A DNA stretch of 64,000 nt, taken from NCBI GenBank assembly GCA_002482645.1, contig DLGJ01000003.1, forward strand, positions 1 through 64,000. Direction: 5' to 3'. The stretch comes from Hyphomicrobiaceae bacterium UBA7697. Lineage in GTDB: Bacteria; Pseudomonadota; Alphaproteobacteria; Rhizobiales; Methyloligellaceae. Positions 60,524-64,000 of the stretch are shown one piece after another. Every line of letters begins with the position of its first letter. Within the stretch, counting starts at the first letter, position 1. The translations under genes and the position numbers were made by a program. Under the pieces are notes generated by a model. That model had not been told where the DNA came from and did no database searches. It worked only from the letters and a program-made list of their open reading frames with translations.

Positions 60524-61486
60524 ATGTCTGTAACCAAGCATCCGGGACTATGGAACAATTCGGGCGCCTTGGCGGCTCTCGACGCGCGCCGGGACGCTTC
60601 GCCGCGATTTCGCGAAGACTGGAACCAGTATTTGCGCCGGCTCGTTCTGGGTGCCGCGTACGCGCTGAAGCCCCGGCGAATCGCGCTGTTGCCGGCAATC
60701 TGGCGCATGACGCTCATCTACTATCTCAGTCCAAAATCGGGGCGGGACCGGTTGCCCGGCCTTCCTACCTACTACACCGATTGGGGCTTTGCGGGTATCA
60801 GCGACGACCTCACGGTCCCGGCTCTCCTGCACAACTACACGCGCGGCTTGTTTCCGGTCTGCCATCTCGGGCCGATGAAATGGTGGTGCCCGTCCTTCCG
60901 CGCGGTGCAAGACCCGGCGCACGCCCATGTCGGCCGCACCGTGCGGCGGCTGATCCGGCGGCATGGTTTCACGGTCACGATGGACACCGATTTCGCGGGC
61001 GTGATGGAAGCGTGCGCGCGGCCGCGGACCGGCAAGACGCCGCTCACCTGGATCACGCCGAAAATCATGCGAGCCTTCCATCGGGCCCACGAAGCCGGCT
61101 ACGCCCACTCCGTCGAGGTGTGGGACCGGAACGGAAATCTCGTCGGCGGCCTCTTCGGCCTTGCCATCGGGCAGGTCTATTTCGGTGAATCGAAATTCTG
61201 CCGCACGCGCGACGCCTCGAAGGTCGCGGTCGCCTATTTGCAACGGCACCTCGCGGCCTGGGGCTACCGGCTCTACGACGCGAAATGGATGACGCCGCAT
61301 CTGGCCGCGAGCGGCTTTACGCCGATGCTGCGCGACGACTTCCTATCCTTGCTGCCCTGGTATGCGACGGAGCCCGGCCGCGCCGGCCGCTGGACCATCG
61401 ATCCGAACCTCGATCCGGCCGGCTGGACGAGGGATCGGGAATCCGGCTCCGGCGCGCCCGACCCAACGCCGCGCCGCGCCGCGTGA
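60524..61486 (+). CDS. Leucyl/phenylalanyl-tRNA-protein transferase-like protein (divergent)
   Basis: A 320-residue protein longer than the usual 200-240. From about residue 90 it follows Aat closely: LLHNYTRGLFPVCHLGP, WWCPSFRAVQDPAHAHV, TWITPKIMRAFHRAHEAGYA, HSVEVWDRNGNLVGGLFGLA and YFGESKFCRTRDASKVAVAY. Aat moves Leu or Phe from tRNA to N-terminal Lys or Arg for the N-end rule. However, the catalytic stretch LxDxQ in typical Aat reads LYDAKWMTPHL here, so the usual Gln is a Lys. An extra 85 N-terminal residues and a 40-residue C-terminal tail are unlike ordinary Aat. Start 60524 (MSVTKHPGLW) or 60506. Its stop overlaps a possible start of the flippase gene. Function may differ from Aat. 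Confidence 0.75.
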   Translation: MSVTKHPGLWNNSGALAALDARRDASPRFREDWNQYLRRLVLGAAYALKPRRIALLPAIWRMTLIYYLSPKSGRDRLPGLPTYYTDWGFAGISDDLTVPALLHNYTRGLFPVCHLGPMKWWCPSFRAVQDPAHAHVGRTVRRLIRRHGFTVTMDTDFAGVMEACARPRTGKTPLTWITPKIMRAFHRAHEAGYAHSVEVWDRNGNLVGGLFGLAIGQVYFGESKFCRTRDASKVAVAYLQRHLAAWGYRLYDAKWMTPHLAASGFTPMLRDDFLSLLPWYATEPGRAGRWTIDPNLDPAGWTRDRESGSGAPDPTPRRAA

Positions 61487-61509
61487 GTGCGGCGTGCAAG
61501 GAGCGCCCC

Positions 61510-62907
61510 GTGCACGGCACCGCGGACAGGCTGGGAGCCAGCGAAAGGGCCGGGCACGGGAGCGGCTGGGCTGCGGCCGTGCGGCCGCTTGCACGGCGCT
61601 TCCTTTCGACGTCCTCGCTCCTGTCGTTCGCGCGGGTCGCAGGTGCCGCCGCCGGATTTGCGACCCAGATTTTGCTCGCCCGCACGCTGCAGGCCTCCGC
61701 GCTCGGCGTGTTCTATTCCGTGACCAGCCTCGCCGCCGTGATCGGCCTGATCGCGGCGCAAGGTTATCCAGCCATCGCGCCGCGCTTCGTGTCGCGCTTT
61801 CTCGACAAGGGCCGGGAGGGACTTGCCGCCGCATTCGTGGTCTATGCCCGGAAGACCGTGGCCGTCCATGCCGCCGTCGCCACCGCTGGCGTCCTGGCCT
61901 TCGCCTGGCTTTGGCCGGGGCTCTCGGCGGAGGTTCGGTTCGCGGCGGCCGCGGCCGCGCTGGCTATTCCGGCCATTGCGGCACTGCGGCTGAACGGGGC
62001 TCTCGCGGCCTCCTTGCGCCGCTTCGCACTCGCCTATCTGCCGGACACGTGCATTCGTCCCTTCCTCCTGCTCGCCGCTCTCGCGCTGCTCGTCGTTCTG
62101 GAGGTTCCGTTGACGGCCGCGCTTGCCGCCGGAGTGCTCACGATCGTCTTCGCCGGGCTCGCGCTGGCCCAATTCTGGCTCTTGCCGAAGAGCGGCCTTG
62201 CCGCCCGGCTGATTGGGGAGCCGGCGCCGCGCCGCTACGTCCGGGTCTGGCGGCGCGAGGCGCCGCCCCTCGTCCTGGTGGCGCTTTTCACGTTCTTCTT
62301 CGCCGATCTGGACATTCTTCTGGTTACGCCGCTGCTTCCGAGCGCGGAGACGGCCATCTTCGGCCTATGCCTCAAGCTGGCGTTGCTGGTCGGCTTCGCG
62401 GTACAGGTCGCCCATCAGGTGGTGGTGCCCGATCTCGCGGACGCCCATGCGCGAAAAGAGCATCACGCCATTCGGGGAATCGTTCTCAAGACGTTCGGGT
62501 TTCCGCTGGCGGCGACCCTCGGTGCGCTGGGCCTCGTCGCGTTATGGGGCGACGCCGTCCTGTCGCTGTTCGGTCCGGAGTTCGCGGGCGCGAAGTCGCC
62601 GCTGCTGATCCTACTCGCGTGCCAGCTATTGCGCGTGTTGTTCGGGCCAAACGTGCCCTTGCTCACCGTGCTCGGGGCTCAGCGCCAAAGCGCCATTGTG
62701 GCATGCGTCTCGATCGCCGTACTGGTCCTGGCCAATCTGGCGCTCGTACCGGCCCATGGCGTCGTGGGCGCGGCGCTAGCGGTGGCGCTGACCACGGCCG
62801 TCTGGCTCGGGGCGTGCTCCGTGGTCCTGTCGCGCATCGGCGGACTGCGGACCGATGCCCTGCTGCTCCTGCACCGGACCGCCGCCGGGACCGGCGAGCG
62901 CGGCTAA
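61510..62907 (+). CDS. Oligosaccharide flippase-like membrane protein
   Basis: A 465-residue polytopic membrane protein with about 12 hydrophobic segments, for example RVAGAAAGFATQILLARTLQ, HAAVATAGVLAFAWLWPGLS, LLLAALALLVVLEVPLTAAL and ACVSIAVLVLANLALVPAHG. The layout (ARTLQASALGVFYSVTSLAA, LGAQRQSAIVACVSIAV) is that of Wzx/MOP-type exporters of lipid-linked oligosaccharides. Start: AAGGAG at 61498-61503 precedes the GTG at 61510; a GTG at 61483, overlapping the previous stop, is an alternative. It probably is co-transcribed with the Aat-like gene. No glycosyltransferase is next to it in this window. Confidence 0.82.
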   Translation: MHGTADRLGASERAGHGSGWAAAVRPLARRFLSTSSLLSFARVAGAAAGFATQILLARTLQASALGVFYSVTSLAAVIGLIAAQGYPAIAPRFVSRFLDKGREGLAAAFVVYARKTVAVHAAVATAGVLAFAWLWPGLSAEVRFAAAAAALAIPAIAALRLNGALAASLRRFALAYLPDTCIRPFLLLAALALLVVLEVPLTAALAAGVLTIVFAGLALAQFWLLPKSGLAARLIGEPAPRRYVRVWRREAPPLVLVALFTFFFADLDILLVTPLLPSAETAIFGLCLKLALLVGFAVQVAHQVVVPDLADAHARKEHHAIRGIVLKTFGFPLAATLGALGLVALWGDAVLSLFGPEFAGAKSPLLILLACQLLRVLFGPNVPLLTVLGAQRQSAIVACVSIAVLVLANLALVPAHGVVGAALAVALTTAVWLGACSVVLSRIGGLRTDALLLLHRTAAGTGERG

Positions 62908-63065
62908 GACACGGGAAGGGTCAGGGTTTGAACCGAACCGACCTCTTCGGCTTCATCGGCCGCTTCCTCGCTGGCGAACATGTACGTGAAGATCAGCCAG
63001 AGCACGAACGCCGCGATCACGAGGATGGCGACCGCTTTGCCGAAACTGCCGAAGGATAAGGGCAT
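62904..63065 (-). CDS. Small single-helix membrane protein (53 aa)
   Basis: A short gene on the minus strand that was found by direct reading. It begins MPLSFGSFGK, has one strong transmembrane helix (AVAILVIAAFVLWLIFTYMF) and an acidic tail (ASEEAADEAEEVGSVQ), ending in LTLPVS. Its stop codon overlaps the flippase stop on the other strand. The ribosome-binding site is weak (GTGAG about 10 bases upstream), so the start is only moderately supported. Function is unknown. Confidence 0.5.
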   Translation of the reverse strand: MPLSFGSFGKAVAILVIAAFVLWLIFTYMFASEEAADEAEEVGSVQTLTLPVS

Positions 63066-63216
63066 GAAAGAAACTCACTTCAGTTGTGCAGGTTCTCGCG
63101 AGCCGTTCCGTGAGCGTCTCTCGCGCGGCGCGACCCTAGCTCAACAGCCGCGCGCGAACAACGAACTTGAAAAAACGGGCTTTGAGGGTCCAAGCCGTCT
63201 GATAAACAGATAGTTT

Positions 63217-63241
63217 GAGGGACGACGGACGATCGTCCCTC
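63217..63241. promoter_or_regulatory. Stem-loop upstream of the gene at 63270
   Basis: GAGGGACGA (63217-63225) pairs with TCGTCCCTC (63233-63241) across a 7-base loop, a perfect 9-bp stem ending 28 bases before the next start. No T run follows. It could act in the leader of the downstream gene or end transcription arriving from the left. The 200-base spacer before it shows no other supported gene. Confidence 0.4.
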
Positions 63242-63269
63242 CACGGCGTCAACCGGGGTTTTGAGCCGA

Positions 63270-64000
63270 ATGACTGCGAAGCCAAAAGATCTGACTGCGG
63301 TCCTTGAAGCGATGGAAGACGTCGTGGAGCGTCAACTGACAGCGCCCGATGCGCTTCTGTCCGAGCTTGCGACGCTCCTCCTGGGCTTTCCGAGGGATTC
63401 CGTTCAGCGTCCGCGCGTGCATCGCATGCTCGGCGTGGTCTATGGCCGGTTGGACCGCGAGGCCGACGCGATCAAGGAACTGCGCGAGGCGCGCGCGCTT
63501 GCCGCGTCGCTGTCGCCGCCGAATTACGGGGAACTCGGCAACATCGCGCGGGCCTTGTCGGCTCTATATGCCGCGCGCGGGGAGGATCGTCTCGCGGCCG
63601 GCGAATTGATTGCCGCGTTGACCTTCACCTCGATCGGCGGCTGCCGGGACGACGTGGTCAAGCTCATCGCGGACGTGGGACATGGCGAACTGGACGCGCG
63701 GCGCTTCGAGAACGGCGCTCTCCTGTTCGACTTTCTGCTCACAGGCAACGATACGCTCAAGGTTCCGGAGCACGCCGCGCAAAGCGCTCGCATCGGTTTG
63801 ATTCAGGCGCTGAACGCGCTCGGCCGGCACGACGAGATCGGGCATCACGTCAAGGAAACGCACGCAACCTTGAAGGAGGAACACAGACGGCTGCGTTTTC
63901 TCACGCAGCTCGAGGCGGCACGGGCGGCCGCCGGGCTCGGGCGCCACGACGAGGCGGAGGGCGCGCTGCTCGTCGCCGAGAATTTCCTTCCGGAAGACGG
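63270..64000 (+). CDS. Helical-repeat (TPR-like) protein, 3' end outside window
   Basis: A frame open from the ATG at 63270 to the right edge, giving at least 243 codons. It begins MTAKPKDLTAVLEAMEDVVE, and its sequence is almost wholly alpha-helical with a repeat character: LGVVYGRLDREADAIKELRE, then NIARALSALYAARGEDRLAA, GLIQALNALGRHDEIGHHVK and AAGLGRHDEAEGALLVAENF. These resemble TPR units with Leu/Ala-rich helices about 34 residues apart. No named family was recognised and the C-terminal part is missing, so the function is open. Such repeats usually mediate protein-protein contacts. Confidence 0.7.
   Translation, partial: MTAKPKDLTAVLEAMEDVVERQLTAPDALLSELATLLLGFPRDSVQRPRVHRMLGVVYGRLDREADAIKELREARALAASLSPPNYGELGNIARALSALYAARGEDRLAAGELIAALTFTSIGGCRDDVVKLIADVGHGELDARRFENGALLFDFLLTGNDTLKVPEHAAQSARIGLIQALNALGRHDEIGHHVKETHATLKEEHRRLRFLTQLEAARAAAGLGRHDEAEGALLVAENFLPED

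Overview
This window is a high-GC chromosomal segment from an alphaproteobacterium, most likely of the order Hyphomicrobiales (Rhizobiales). The evidence is gene order and family content: the block mnmE-mnmG-rsmG-parA-parB, the block rho-hemJ-hemE facing ppsR-maf-aroE-coaE-dnaQ, the hslUV and hisB-DUF2628-hisHAFE-coaA neighbourhood, an IalB-type protein and a TIM44-like protein. Genus-level placement is not possible from the sequence alone. No rRNA, tRNA, CRISPR array or insertion sequence was recognised.

Replication origin region (about 1-24 kb). A partial L,D-transpeptidase and the divergent pair yggS / leuS are followed by lptE, holA and pyrE. The partition and tRNA/rRNA modification block (parB, parA, rsmG, mnmG, mnmE) lies on the minus strand and carries a near-consensus parS site at 10528-10543. 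A DUF255 thioredoxin-like gene and an A/T-richer DUF3800 gene sit between mnmE and rho. The rho, hemJ and hemE genes then run leftwards, and ppsR, maf, aroE, coaE and dnaQ run rightwards in an overlapping chain. The 426-base gap between hemE and ppsR is the position of the chromosomal origin in several alphaproteobacteria (the Caulobacter Cori arrangement). It contains an A/T-rich segment, degenerate DnaA boxes, GANTC sites and a CtrA-like motif, so I annotate it as the probable oriC.

Housekeeping region (about 22-42 kb). This holds secB, a TIM44-like protein, MltA, an Smr protein, hslUV, the histidine cluster with coaA at its end, an outer-membrane protein, an adenosine-kinase-type PfkB protein, an EI24/CysZ protein, an endonuclease III gene with a large internal deletion, gpmA, dapB, and a GGDEF-EAL protein with both active sites intact.

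More variable region (about 42-64 kb). It contains a GNAT protein, typA, a bicupin oxalate decarboxylase, a large HAF-repeat autotransporter-like protein, a nitronate monooxygenase-like protein, argG, small hypothetical genes, a DsbA-family isomerase, a peroxiredoxin overlapping rlmN, an IalB protein, a SpoU methyltransferase, a quinone oxidoreductase, a low-molecular-weight phosphatase, ThpR, an aldo-keto reductase, an unusual leucyl/phenylalanyl-tRNA-protein transferase-like gene followed by a polysaccharide flippase, a 53-residue membrane protein, and a gene cut by the right edge.

The most notable observations are the probable origin with its regulatory motifs, the endonuclease III lacking about 60 residues, the Aat-like protein with a changed catalytic position, and a recurring pattern of short (13-23 bp) tandem duplications in at least six spacers.
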